61,874 nucleotides of DNA from assembly GCA_022509125.1 (NCBI GenBank), contig JAFLTU010000008.1:1-61874 (forward strand), given 5' to 3'. The translations under genes were made by a program, and so were the position numbers. How positions within the stretch are numbered: the stretch's first letter is position 1; every line of letters begins with the position of its first letter. The DNA is from Muribaculaceae bacterium (GTDB lineage: Bacteria > Bacteroidota > Bacteroidia > Bacteroidales > Muribaculaceae). The notes beneath the pieces are model-generated. The model was given only the letters and a program-made list of their open reading frames with translations. It made no database searches and was not told the DNA's origin. Shown piece after piece: positions 31,214 to 40,091 of the stretch.

Positions 31214-32605
31214 TTAATCCTCAGTCAGCTCTCCTTTAAGTGTGGCAGCGCTGGCATTTGAGATCCTGACCTTGACAAAATCTCCCGGCGCGGTAGTCCC
31301 CTTGGGAAAAACCACTACCTTGTTTTGAGAGGTCCGGCCGAAATGTTCATCTGGATTGCGTTTCGAACGTCCCTCCACGAGCACGTCAAACACCTTTCCG
31401 ATGTCTTCCCGATTGTTTTTCAAAGAAATTTGATTTTGCAAGGAGATAAGCCTGTTGAGCCGGGATATTTTGACATCTTCGGCCACATTGTCGGGCAAAT
31501 GGCGAGAGGCGTAAGTGCCGGGCCGTTCCGAATATTTAAAGAGGAAAGAGGAATCGAACCCCACCTCCTCCATCAGACTCATTGTTTCAAGAAAATCATC
31601 CTCGGTTTCTCCATGGAAGCCGGTGAACATATCGGAGGTGATGCCGGCATCCGGAAGGATGCGTCGAATGGCGGCGACTCGGTCGAGATACCATTCGCGA
31701 GTGTATTTCCTGTTCATCACCTTCAGAATCTTATTGCTGCCACTCTGCACAGGAAGATGGATATGCCGCGCGATATTAGGATGTGAGGCCATTGTCTGGA
31801 GTATGCGGTCGCTCATATCTTTGGGATGGGATGTGGTGAACCTAATCCTCATATCGGGGGCTGCGAGTGCCACGTCTTCGAGGAGGGCCGGGAAGTCTGT
31901 GACATTTCCCTCGCTGTCTTCATAACGATAACTGTTGACGTTTTGGCCCAAGAGAGTCACCTCCTTGAAGCCTCGGGCTTTGAGGTCGGCAAGCTCTCCC
32001 AGGATGCTCTGCGGCTCCCGGCTACGTTCCCGGCCGCGGGTGTAGGGCACAATGCAATATGAACAGAAATTGTTGCATCCTCGCATAATGGAGATGAAAC
32101 CGCTGATTTTCCCTCCTCCGATGCGTGATGGAATAATGTCGCGATAGGTTTCTGTGGTGGATAGCTCGATGTTTATTGCAGCCACTCCGTTTTCGGCGGC
32201 TGAAATGAGGTTAGGCAAATCAAGATATGCGTCAGGGCCGGCCACGAGATCAACGCCATGCTCGTTTATAAGCTCTTGCTTAAGCCTCTCGGCCATGCAT
32301 CCTATGACGCCAATAAGGATTTTGCGACCTGTTTTTCTTCTCAATGCCCTCCAATAAGCCAGCCTGGAATAGATTTTCTGCTCGGCGTTGTCTCGGATGG
32401 AGCAAGTGTTGAGAAAGACAGCGTTAGCCTCTTCATCTTTCTCGGTGAGGGAATAACCGGCCATTTCCATGACTGCAGCCACAGTCTCTGAATCGGCCAC
32501 ATTCATCTGGCAACCATAGGTTTCGATCCTTAGTTTTTTATCGAGCTTACCCTCCCCGGCCCCCTCGGGAAGGGAAAATGGTTTTATATTTGTGTTTTTT
32601 AACAA
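31214..32605 (-). CDS. miaB: tRNA-2-methylthio-N6-dimethylallyladenosine synthase
   Basis: MiaB is a radical-SAM methylthiotransferase that adds the 2-methylthio group to i6A37 of tRNAs reading UNN codons. The N-terminal UPF0004 domain (about 25-140) has ETYGCQMNVADSE with its first cluster Cys, FLNTCSIRDNA and IGCMAERL with the second and third. The radical-SAM core follows with RGCNNFCSYCIVPYTRGRER near 175-194, carrying the CxxxCxxC cluster. The C-terminal TRAM domain covers about 395-460 (FDVLVEGRSKRN). The length of 463 aa is standard. It is transcribed from its own consensus promoter. Confidence 0.95.
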   Translation of the reverse strand: MLKNTNIKPFSLPEGAGEGKLDKKLRIETYGCQMNVADSETVAAVMEMAGYSLTEKDEEANAVFLNTCSIRDNAEQKIYSRLAYWRALRRKTGRKILIGVIGCMAERLKQELINEHGVDLVAGPDAYLDLPNLISAAENGVAAINIELSTTETYRDIIPSRIGGGKISGFISIMRGCNNFCSYCIVPYTRGRERSREPQSILGELADLKARGFKEVTLLGQNVNSYRYEDSEGNVTDFPALLEDVALAAPDMRIRFTTSHPKDMSDRILQTMASHPNIARHIHLPVQSGSNKILKVMNRKYTREWYLDRVAAIRRILPDAGITSDMFTGFHGETEDDFLETMSLMEEVGFDSSFLFKYSERPGTYASRHLPDNVAEDVKISRLNRLISLQNQISLKNNREDIGKVFDVLVEGRSKRNPDEHFGRTSQNKVVVFPKGTTAPGDFVKVRISNASAATLKGELTED

Positions 32606-32649
32606 CTTCCGAATATTTTGAAAAATTGAACAAAAAAGCTATTTTTGTG

Positions 32650-32680
32650 CAAATTTACCATTAAAGCGTGATTTTTCAAA
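32650..32680 (-). promoter_or_regulatory. Consensus promoter of miaB
   Basis: TTTG (32677-32680), 19-base spacer, TAAATTTG (32650-32657) on the minus strand, about 45 bases before the miaB start at 32605. Confidence 0.72.
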
Positions 32681-32785
32681 AATGGAAATAATCTCAATTG
32701 ACCAAGACAATAGTGGATTAATCCAAACTCCGGGGTAAAAGCCGAAAGATAAAGAACGCTGCCATGAAAAACCATTTTTCTCGCT

Positions 32786-34276
32786 ATGAGTTTACCCTTC
32801 ATAACGGCCGAAGAGGCCGCCTCTCATATTCATAACGGCGACACAGTGGCCACATCAGGTTTCACTGCATCCGGGACTCCCAAAGTGGTGCCTGTGGCTT
32901 TAGCCGAAAGAGCCCGGGAATTCCACGACCGTGGCGAGCCCTTCAAAATAAATCTATACACGGGCGCCTCCACCAACGACTATGTTGATGGCTCTCTGTC
33001 GCGAGCAGATGCAGTGGCCCGACGGGTGCCATATCAGGGCACTCCGGATGCCCGGAAGGCAGCCAACGAAGGGAAGATGGACTATTACGACCCACATCTT
33101 AGTCATATGAGCCAAGACCTCCGATATGGCTTTATGGGAGATATTGATGTGGCAATCATTGAGGTCACGGAGATGAATCCCTCCGGGGAAGTGGTGCTCG
33201 GGGCAGGTATCGGCATGACACCGCTTTTTGCAAAGCTCGCCAAGAAGGTGATTCTTGAATACAGCTCCTATTATCAAACCTCTTTCCGGGGGTTTCACGA
33301 CAACTACATCCCCCTCGACCCTCCCCATCGACGCGAAATCCCCATCTATAAACCCTCCGACCGCATAGGAAGCACGGTCGTGAAAATCGACCCCAAAAAG
33401 ATTATAGGAGTGGTTCCCTCCAATGCCTCCGAGAGCATAAGTTCTTTCACTTCTCTATCCCCGACCACTCAGGCTATAGGCGAGAATGTGGCTGAATTTT
33501 TAGCCGGAGAGCTTGCAGCGGGCCGCATCCCTAAGGAGTTTCTCCCGGTTCAAAGTGGCGTAGGCAATATAGCCAATGCGGCCCTCCACGGACTTGCCGA
33601 CCATCCCGGTATACCGAAGTTTGAAATGTACACGGAAGTGGTGCAAGACGGGGTAATGGAGCTGATGGAAAAAGGGAAATGCACATTCGCATCGACTTGT
33701 GCCCTTGCATTTTCCGATGAAGCCATACTCAATTTTATGGACAACATCGATTTCTATCGTGACAAGTTGTTGATGCGGCCGGCCGAAATCACCAATCATC
33801 CGGAGGTGGTGCGCCGTTTGGGCCTAATCGCGATGAATACGGCCCTTGAATGTGACATCTATGGCAATGTGAATTCTACCCATGTCTTCGGCTCTACGAT
33901 GATGAATGGCATCGGAGGGTCGGCAGATTTCTCCCGCAATGCATATCTCTCGATTTTTCTGTGTCCCTCCGTGCAGAAAGGGGGAAAGCTTTCCACTATC
34001 GTGCCTATGGTGAGTCATGTGGATCATAGTGAACACAGCGTGAAGGTCATAGTGACCGAACAAGGGGTTGCCGACCTTCGCAATCTGTCACCCACAGAGA
34101 GAGCCCGCAAGATTATCGAAAATTGCGTGCATCCCGACTATAAACAATTGATGTGGGATTATCTTAAGATTTCTCGAAAAGGTCATATTCCCCATAACCT
34201 CAAAGCGGCCTTCGATCTCTATCACACCTTCGAAGAGAAGGGAGACATGAGGCTGACAACTTTCAGCAATAACTAA
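32786..34276 (+). CDS. Acetyl-CoA hydrolase/succinate CoA-transferase family (AarC/Ach1-like)
   Basis: This 496-aa class I CoA transferase moves CoA between succinate and acetate or propionate and would serve succinate/propionate fermentation, a main route in Bacteroidales. Family marks: GDTVATSGFTASGTPKVVP near 19-37, EVTEMNPSGEVVLGAGIG near 133-150, VPSNASES near 212, QSGVGNIANA near 259, and MYTEVVQDGVMELM near 283-296, in which the Glu is the expected CoA-thioester nucleophile. GGSADFSRNAY and VTEQGVADLRNLSP follow. Complete length. The upstream gap holds the divergent miaB promoter; a strong hairpin terminator follows the stop. Confidence 0.9.
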   Translation: MSLPFITAEEAASHIHNGDTVATSGFTASGTPKVVPVALAERAREFHDRGEPFKINLYTGASTNDYVDGSLSRADAVARRVPYQGTPDARKAANEGKMDYYDPHLSHMSQDLRYGFMGDIDVAIIEVTEMNPSGEVVLGAGIGMTPLFAKLAKKVILEYSSYYQTSFRGFHDNYIPLDPPHRREIPIYKPSDRIGSTVVKIDPKKIIGVVPSNASESISSFTSLSPTTQAIGENVAEFLAGELAAGRIPKEFLPVQSGVGNIANAALHGLADHPGIPKFEMYTEVVQDGVMELMEKGKCTFASTCALAFSDEAILNFMDNIDFYRDKLLMRPAEITNHPEVVRRLGLIAMNTALECDIYGNVNSTHVFGSTMMNGIGGSADFSRNAYLSIFLCPSVQKGGKLSTIVPMVSHVDHSEHSVKVIVTEQGVADLRNLSPTERARKIIENCVHPDYKQLMWDYLKISRKGHIPHNLKAAFDLYHTFEEKGDMRLTTFSNN

Positions 34277-34281
34277 AATCC

Positions 34282-34323
34282 GGGACCCAGATTTTTAACA
34301 AAATCCGGGTCTCAGCTTTTTTT
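34282..34323 (+). terminator. Rho-independent terminator after the CoA-transferase gene
   Basis: GGGACCCAGAT (34282-34292) pairs with ATCCGGGTCTC (34303-34313) over 11 positions with one mismatch and one G-U pair, 10-base loop, followed by AGC and seven T. It overlaps the stop codon of the convergent REC/ATP-grasp gene. Confidence 0.75.
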
Positions 34324-37260
34324 GACGATTCCTCTCCCCTTCATTCCGTTGATTGCGATGGTCAGGGCTTCTGGAAATTCCACCACCCTAATACCTTCCG
34401 ACTCATATTTGGCGGGCATTGAATTCAGGAATTCGAAATCACAAAATCCTTGTCCGCGGTCGGGATCCACTGTGAAATAACCCACTCCGAATGAGGTGAG
34501 ATTCTGGAAGAAATGAGTTCCTTGCGATGGTTCGATCCGATATCCGGGCATTGCTGTCTCCACAATGAGGCGAGCGCCGGCGATTTGCGGCCATCTCACC
34601 GGGATGCCTAAAGCCGTGTCGGCTGAACCCCACCGTCCCGGACCTATCAGTATGTAGGGTTCGTTGCGTTCTGAAAGTTCCCGATTGAGTTTATCCACTT
34701 CAAGGGCCAGCTCAGGGTTTCGGGAGCTGTTGAAATTCTCTTGCCTTACATAGACCACAGTTTTGACATTATCCATGACGCCATGTCCCAGAGCGCTCTC
34801 CGAGCGCAGCAACACTTCATTGTCGGAGGCCTCCATAATGGAATCGTCGAGCATCTCCTTTTTGTCGACGATGGGCCGGATTTGCAGCCAATAAATCACA
34901 CCTTTCTTTTCCGAAGAGGGAGCTTGGGGGTTGATGATGCCGGCAAATTCTATTTCAACGGGACGCCCCATGGCATATTGGCCTGTGGAGAGCATGAAGT
35001 CAACTGCGTTAGCGAGAGGGAAGACCTCTTGGCGCAAGACGTTGGCGAAAGTCACGACTTTGCGTCCCGGTCCCCAGTCGGTGTCGCGCAAGAGGCGGTC
35101 TTGCGGATCGAAGGTGGAGACAAGATATCTCAGGGCATCAGTTTTGAAGGCATCGGCCACCGGGATTTTCTTTATGTTGAAACCCTCGTCGGTGGAGAAT
35201 TCATGGCTTCCCGGGGCGGTGTCGCTAAGGCCATAAAGATATTTTTGCGTGTCGCGAAGGGCCAGTTCCACGGTAGATGTCTGGATAACGTGGCCAGGAT
35301 GTTTAGGAGAAAACCTTAGGGCTAAACCGCCGTCGACAATGTATTTGCCAAGTCCGGCAGCCACCTCCACTACCCCCTCTTCTGATTTTTCGTCGCCCAC
35401 GGGATAATAATTGATCGAACGGCCCACGCCGGAGAAAGAGGGATAATAGAAATCACCATGCCATTCTCCGGCCACTTCCTGGATTATAATGGCCATTTTT
35501 TCCTGTTCGATGACATTGCTTGTGGCATTCATATAAGCCTTGGAGTCAGCGAAAAAGACTGAGGCATAGACTCCCTTTACGGCGTCGCACAACAGGCGGA
35601 GCATTTCTTCCTTATCAGTCAGATAAGGAATCATATAGGTGGAATATATTCCTGCGAAGGGCTGGTAGTGGGAGTCTTCGAGCAATGAGGAGCTTCGGAT
35701 GGCCAGGGGCTTATCGAGCACGTCGAATAGGGCTTTGAAGTCTTCCAAAAGGTGGGCCGGGAGTTTGGCTTTCAGAAATTGGGAGAGGATCTCTTCATCC
35801 GGGATATTCGAAAGGCCCACTTTATATAGGCCGTTATAGTCCATAAATTGGTCGAAAATATCCGTGCAGAGCACCACAGTGCGCGGGATAGTGATCTGAA
35901 CGCCCTGGAAATCATCACATTCGGGATGCCTCTTGATTATGTGGTCGATAAAGGCGAGGCCACGTCCTTTGCCTCCCAGAGAACCCTCACCGATGCGCTG
36001 GAAGTTACTATAATGATCAAACCTGTCTTTTTTGAATATGGCCACCACTCCCCGGTTTTTCATCTTCCGGTATTTCACGATGGCATCCATAATGAGTTCC
36101 TTTACCTCGTCGGCCTCTTCGATGCGATTAAAGACTTGTTTTTTGATTAAGTCGGCAATAGGGAATAGGGCGCGGGAATAGAGCCATCTCGAGAAGTCGT
36201 TTTTACGGCAATGGGCGTAGAGGGCATCGGCGGGTATGTCGTAGACCCTTTTTTGGAGGGTCTTGAGGTCAGGGATACGCATTATTTCCTTGCCGTCTAC
36301 GGGATTTTTAACCACGAAATCTCCGAAACCGAAATTATGCTCCACAGTCTGACGCAATTCCTGTGGGAATGTCTTTGAATTCTTGTCGAGAAAGATATAT
36401 CCCTGCTCTTCCACTCTCCGGCGGTTGTCGCTCTCCTGGCTCTGAAGAATCACCGGCGTGAAGGGGTAATCTTCCCTTAGCTCCTCGGCCAAAGCGAGAC
36501 CTGCGTCGGGATCTTTTTTGCCGCCTCTGGGAAATCTCATGTCGGAGACCACTCCGAGAATGTTCTCGCCATATTTTTCATAGAGAGCCTGGGCCTCTTC
36601 GTAGTCACGGGCCAGGAGCACTTTTGGACGTCCCCTCATGCGCAGCATCCTCTCATGTTCGTTGAGGGCTTCAGTGGAGAAGGTGCGGCTTTGCAAGAAG
36701 AGATACTTAAACAAATGGGGGAGCACCGAAGAATAAAACCGGATCGAGTCTTCGACGACCACGATACACTGCACACCGATATTCAAGATATCGTTTTCGG
36801 CGTTCATGCGGTCTTCGATGAGCTTTATGATTGCCAGAATTAGGTCTACGTCGCCGAGCCAAGAGAAAACATAGTCTACTCCCGCGAGGTCTTCGTTGGC
36901 GATTCGCCGTCTCACTTCCTTTGAGAATGGAGTCAGCACCACAAATGGGATCTGGGGATATTCAGCGTCGATAATCTTGGCCTCCCGGAAGGTTTCGCTG
37001 ACATCGACTCCCGGCATTGCTATAATGAGGTCGAAGCTCATTTCTTTCAGCAGCTTCTTTGCCTCTTCATAAGTTGAGGCCTTCACAAACCTCGGGGGCG
37101 AGGATAGATGAAGGCCTACGTATTCGAAATAGACTTGTTCTTCCACTCTTCCGTCCTCTTCGAGCATGAAGGAATCATAGGGAGTGGCGATCAGAAGCAC
37201 AGTAAAGATGCGCTTCTGCATGAGTTTCTGAAACTCAGTTTCCTTAAGAAATCTTGGCAT
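34312..37260 (-). CDS. REC-REC-PEP/pyruvate-binding (ATP-grasp) fusion protein
   Basis: This is a 982-aa soluble protein. Two receiver-like domains come first. REC1 (about 18-150) has lost the phospho-acceptor (DLIIAMPGVD at 77-86). REC2 (about 163-310) keeps Glu170-Asp171, Asp240 in VVSDMRFP and Lys293 in FLDKNS. After a linker, the PPDK/PEP-synthase-type ATP-grasp domain runs from about 420 (GEGSLGGKGRGLAF at 424-437; LAIRSSSLLEDS at 519-530) to about 820. The C-terminus carries ILIGPGRWGSADTALGIPV. The phosphohistidine and PEP-binding domains of PEP synthase are absent, so it is not that enzyme. It overlaps hemD by 17 bases. A phospho-regulated ATP-dependent transferase is my inference. 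Confidence 0.82.
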   Translation of the reverse strand: MPRFLKETEFQKLMQKRIFTVLLIATPYDSFMLEEDGRVEEQVYFEYVGLHLSSPPRFVKASTYEEAKKLLKEMSFDLIIAMPGVDVSETFREAKIIDAEYPQIPFVVLTPFSKEVRRRIANEDLAGVDYVFSWLGDVDLILAIIKLIEDRMNAENDILNIGVQCIVVVEDSIRFYSSVLPHLFKYLFLQSRTFSTEALNEHERMLRMRGRPKVLLARDYEEAQALYEKYGENILGVVSDMRFPRGGKKDPDAGLALAEELREDYPFTPVILQSQESDNRRRVEEQGYIFLDKNSKTFPQELRQTVEHNFGFGDFVVKNPVDGKEIMRIPDLKTLQKRVYDIPADALYAHCRKNDFSRWLYSRALFPIADLIKKQVFNRIEEADEVKELIMDAIVKYRKMKNRGVVAIFKKDRFDHYSNFQRIGEGSLGGKGRGLAFIDHIIKRHPECDDFQGVQITIPRTVVLCTDIFDQFMDYNGLYKVGLSNIPDEEILSQFLKAKLPAHLLEDFKALFDVLDKPLAIRSSSLLEDSHYQPFAGIYSTYMIPYLTDKEEMLRLLCDAVKGVYASVFFADSKAYMNATSNVIEQEKMAIIIQEVAGEWHGDFYYPSFSGVGRSINYYPVGDEKSEEGVVEVAAGLGKYIVDGGLALRFSPKHPGHVIQTSTVELALRDTQKYLYGLSDTAPGSHEFSTDEGFNIKKIPVADAFKTDALRYLVSTFDPQDRLLRDTDWGPGRKVVTFANVLRQEVFPLANAVDFMLSTGQYAMGRPVEIEFAGIINPQAPSSEKKGVIYWLQIRPIVDKKEMLDDSIMEASDNEVLLRSESALGHGVMDNVKTVVYVRQENFNSSRNPELALEVDKLNRELSERNEPYILIGPGRWGSADTALGIPVRWPQIAGARLIVETAMPGYRIEPSQGTHFFQNLTSFGVGYFTVDPDRGQGFCDFEFLNSMPAKYESEGIRVVEFPEALTIAINGMKGRGIVKKS

Positions 37261-38011
37261 TGTTTTTGGTGAGGAAGTCGTCGAGTGCGGATGTCATTGA
37301 TGGCATTTCCTTAGTGGGAGCCTCGATTGCGAGTTCCAGACCGCTATCTTTCACGGCCTGTGCCGTAGGGGCTCCGAAAGTGCCTATCAGTGCCTTCTGC
37401 TTTCCCTCCACCATGAAATCCGGCACATTCTTGAGCAGGGAATGAATACCCACGGGGCTGAAGAAAAGCATAAGATCGTAGTCGCATTTCTCGTCGGGCC
37501 GGAAGTCGTTGCTGACAGTGCGATACATCGTGGCAGGCGTCAGATCGATCTTGAGAGCCGAGAGGGCATCCATATGCTCGGGCAGGATGTCGGAGGTGGG
37601 CATCAGGAATTTCTCCTTATGATTTTTCTGGATAGCATTCAGAAATTGAGGGTCGTCAAGCCGCCCTGTCAGGCCGTAGGAAATCTTACGTTTCCTATAG
37701 ACGATATATTTTTGCAGATAGAGCGCGATTTGTTCCGTGGTGCAGAAATATCTCATGGTGTCTGGCACGTTTACTCGCGACTCTTCGCAAAGACGGAAGA
37801 AATTGTCGACGGCTGTTCGAGCCGTGAAGATGACGGCAGTGAAGTCGGCGAGATTTATTTTTGACTGCCGGAATTCCCTGATGGTCAAAGGCTCCACCTT
37901 TATCATCGGACGAAACACAATCTCCACGTCATGTTTCTTTGCGATATCGAAATATGGCGATTTCGCCGATGTCGGTTGAGGCTGAGAAACCAGAATTTTT
38001 TTAATTTTCAT
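37244..38011 (-). CDS. hemD: Uroporphyrinogen-III synthase
   Basis: This 255-aa HemD-family protein cyclises hydroxymethylbilane to uroporphyrinogen III in tetrapyrrole synthesis. Sequence is weakly conserved in this family; supporting features are ILVSQPQPTSAKSPYFDIAK near 6-25, FTAVIFTARTAVDNFFRLCE near 58-77, RYFCTTEQIALYLQ near 87-100, DLMLFFSPVGIHSLLKNVP near 179-197 and LIGTFGAPTAQAVKDSGLE near 208-226. Neighbouring DUF4271 upstream is the usual Bacteroidota arrangement. It overlaps the REC/ATP-grasp gene by 17 bases. Confidence 0.85.
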   Translation of the reverse strand: MKIKKILVSQPQPTSAKSPYFDIAKKHDVEIVFRPMIKVEPLTIREFRQSKINLADFTAVIFTARTAVDNFFRLCEESRVNVPDTMRYFCTTEQIALYLQKYIVYRKRKISYGLTGRLDDPQFLNAIQKNHKEKFLMPTSDILPEHMDALSALKIDLTPATMYRTVSNDFRPDEKCDYDLMLFFSPVGIHSLLKNVPDFMVEGKQKALIGTFGAPTAQAVKDSGLELAIEAPTKEMPSMTSALDDFLTKNNAKIS

Positions 38012-38091
38012 AGGTCTTCAAAAGTCATCGATACTATAGAACTTCGGGTCAAAGCCCGACCTATATCGCTGCCGAAGCCTGCTTAATGCTT

Positions 38092-39006
38092 TCACAGCAT
38101 CGTGCCAAGGAGAGGGGCCAGTCGGCAACACAAAATCAATGGAACTATTTCCAGACTGCAAAGGTAACACAAAAAAAGCACCCACGAGGAAAATTGGCTG
38201 AAAAAAATCCTGAACCCTTTCCAGATGAAAATCAGTTTCACAAATATAAAGACGAGTCCCCCCATGGCGGCAGCTTCTAAGGCCAAGGGAGGGCGGCAAA
38301 TGGCCACTAAAGCAGCCAAAAAGAGAGCCGGGGCCATTAATGCCTGACTTGCCAGATATCCTTTGACCCATAGGTCGGCATGGCTTCGATCGCTGAATAT
38401 CCATCCGACGCCTCCATAGGCACCCCACATGAATAGGGCGTAGACAGCGGCCAAACCCATCCCCGAAAGCATTCCCACACTGCGGTTGAGACCGCTCGGC
38501 ATCCACCCGACGCCAACCTCATGAAGAGATTCATAAGTTTCATAAAAAGAATAGCCAAGAATTCCGGCACAGCCTATCCATAGGATATTGAGCATCACGA
38601 TTAGGCTCGTTTCCCTTACCGTGTCGTCGAAGACATTATGGCGCGTGCGAGTCTCCACAAGATTTCGAAACATCGTCAGGGCATATTTCAGATTGTTGCG
38701 AAATCTCAATGCTATGACAAGAAAAAGAAGAAAAAGCCCGGTCAGGATAAAAGACATCCCTAAAGAATCTCCCCGTAGGGGAGGAGCCGAGAGGGAGTCG
38801 GCCGGATCGGCGGTCATGACCAAGCCATACAGGGGCTCTACCTCCACTACGGTATCAATGGCATTCCCGGGCAATGGAGTTAAGTCAAGGTATGAATTAT
38901 GAGACGAAACGCTGACCGAATCGAGAGTTGAAATATGAGCCGAATCGAGAGTTGAATCCGGCGATGAGGCAGAGGGATTTATAGCCAATTCTCCTTCTTG
39001 TACCAT
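38092..39006 (-). CDS. DUF4271 membrane protein
   Basis: This 304-aa integral membrane protein has a Ser/Asp-rich N-terminal region (about 8-75, including an 8-residue tandem repeat STLDSxxx) and then about six to seven hydrophobic segments from residue 84 (MSFILTGLFLLFLVIALRF) to the end. The family is found next to hemD across Bacteroidota and has no settled function. It overlaps the epimerase gene by 28 bases at its start and lies 80 bases above hemD. The shorter frame at 38018-38506 is a shadow of this gene. Confidence 0.8.
   Translation of the reverse strand: MVQEGELAINPSASSPDSTLDSAHISTLDSVSVSSHNSYLDLTPLPGNAIDTVVEVEPLYGLVMTADPADSLSAPPLRGDSLGMSFILTGLFLLFLVIALRFRNNLKYALTMFRNLVETRTRHNVFDDTVRETSLIVMLNILWIGCAGILGYSFYETYESLHEVGVGWMPSGLNRSVGMLSGMGLAAVYALFMWGAYGGVGWIFSDRSHADLWVKGYLASQALMAPALFLAALVAICRPPLALEAAAMGGLVFIFVKLIFIWKGFRIFFSQFSSWVLFLCYLCSLEIVPLILCCRLAPLLGTML
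38916..38956 (-). repeat. 24-bp-period tandem repeat inside the DUF4271 gene
   Basis: CCGAATCGAGAGTTGAA occurs at 38916-38932 and 38940-38956. The period of 24 bases keeps the frame and encodes two STLDS-containing octapeptides in the soluble N-terminus. Confidence 0.6.
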
Positions 39007-39989
39007 TCCGCGGCCCTCCTCAAGCCCTCCTCAAGTCCCACCTCCGGGTGGAATCCGAAATCTTTCTTGGCCTTGCTGACGTCGGCATCCCAGTTTCGCT
39101 GCTTCATGATATTATATTTATCGCGATTGAGTGTGGATGGTTTCATCCTGGCGACACCCCATTTTTCAGCCACTACCGACACGGCCTTTACGGCCCAAAG
39201 GGGCATGGGAAGAGAAATGACGCCCCTCTTGCCTAAAGCCTCGGCTGCTAGTTTCCGGAACTCCTTCTGCGTGTAGGCTCTCTCTTCGGAGATGATATAG
39301 ACATTGCCAACGGGAGCCTTCTCAAGGGCGTCGTAGATGGCTCTGGCCAGGTCTTCCACATAGATAAATGTCAGCAACTGCTTCTTATAGCCGGCCGAAA
39401 AGTCGAAGCCTTTCGATATTGATTTGAGCATCAGGAAATAGTCTTTGTCACGCGGACCATAGATTCCTGTGGGTCGGAAAATTATATAGGGCACACCCTC
39501 CATCTGAAGCAGCATTTCCGCCTTAAGTTTTGATGCGCCATAACGAGTGTTGGGAGCAGGGATATCTTTCTCGGTGAATTTGCCCCCCTCTTTCTCATGG
39601 GCCGGCCCGTGAACCGAGAGAGAACTCATCAAAAGGAATTTCTCGGGCATCTTGCCGCTATGTCGCAAGGCTTCGATAAAGTGTTTCAAATAATCGTAGT
39701 TCACTTTTGAAAAATCTGAAAAAGAGATAGCCTTGGTTGCCCCGAGGTTATAGACAATCCAGTCCCATTTCTCTTCCGGGGGAAGAGCCTCGCTGAGGCT
39801 CGAGGCCAAAGAGTCGGGTTGGTCGAAATCAAATGTCACGAATTTCAGGCGAGGGTCGCCTAAAAATCGGCGGCTTGTCGACTCGCGCACGCCGGCCCAC
39901 ACTTCAAAGCCGCGTCGCAATCCCTCGTCGACTATAAATCCGCCGGCAAATCCGCCGGCTCCCACAACCAACACTCTTTTCTTTTTCAT
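38979..39989 (-). CDS. NAD-dependent epimerase/dehydratase (extended SDR)
   Basis: This 336-aa extended short-chain dehydrogenase has the Rossmann motif VVGAGGFAGGFIVDE at 7-21 (GxxGxxG-type), the catalytic YGASKLKAEML near 150-160 (YxxxK), and FRPTGIYGPRDKDYFLM near 170-186. Such enzymes modify nucleotide sugars or related substrates; the specific substrate is not evident. It is the first gene of a compact minus-strand operon with DUF4271, hemD and the REC/ATP-grasp protein, driven by a consensus promoter only 15 bases before its ATG. Confidence 0.87.
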   Translation of the reverse strand: MKKKRVLVVGAGGFAGGFIVDEGLRRGFEVWAGVRESTSRRFLGDPRLKFVTFDFDQPDSLASSLSEALPPEEKWDWIVYNLGATKAISFSDFSKVNYDYLKHFIEALRHSGKMPEKFLLMSSLSVHGPAHEKEGGKFTEKDIPAPNTRYGASKLKAEMLLQMEGVPYIIFRPTGIYGPRDKDYFLMLKSISKGFDFSAGYKKQLLTFIYVEDLARAIYDALEKAPVGNVYIISEERAYTQKEFRKLAAEALGKRGVISLPMPLWAVKAVSVVAEKWGVARMKPSTLNRDKYNIMKQRNWDADVSKAKKDFGFHPEVGLEEGLRRAAEWYKKENWL

Positions 39990-40003
39990 TTTTTTATTTT
40001 TCG

Positions 40004-40034
40004 CAAATTTACAAATAAACGTCTATTGCCCAAA
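40004..40034 (-). promoter_or_regulatory. Consensus promoter of the epimerase-DUF4271-hemD operon
   Basis: TTTG (40031-40034), 19-base spacer, TAAATTTG (40004-40011) on the minus strand. The transcript would have a very short leader. Confidence 0.72.
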
Positions 40035-40056
40035 TTGAATTATTGTCTTATTTTTG
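40025..40056 (+). promoter_or_regulatory. Divergent promoter for the glycosyltransferase gene
   Basis: ATTG (3 of 4 to TTTG, 40025-40028), 20-base spacer, TATTTTTG (40049-40056) on the plus strand. Its -33 region interleaves with that of the divergent epimerase promoter. Confidence 0.5.
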
Positions 40057-40091
40057 TGGCTCATGAATATGGGCAGGGGCTAAAGCATGGC

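Noticed and set aside
34741..35319. 192-aa plus-strand frame
   Set aside because: Antisense to the ATP-grasp region of the REC/ATP-grasp gene; no recognisable features.
38018..38506. 162-aa minus-strand frame
   Set aside because: It lies in another frame of the DUF4271 gene on the same strand, and its sequence is Gly/Arg/Cys-rich without domain features. DUF4271 with its membrane helices is the real gene.
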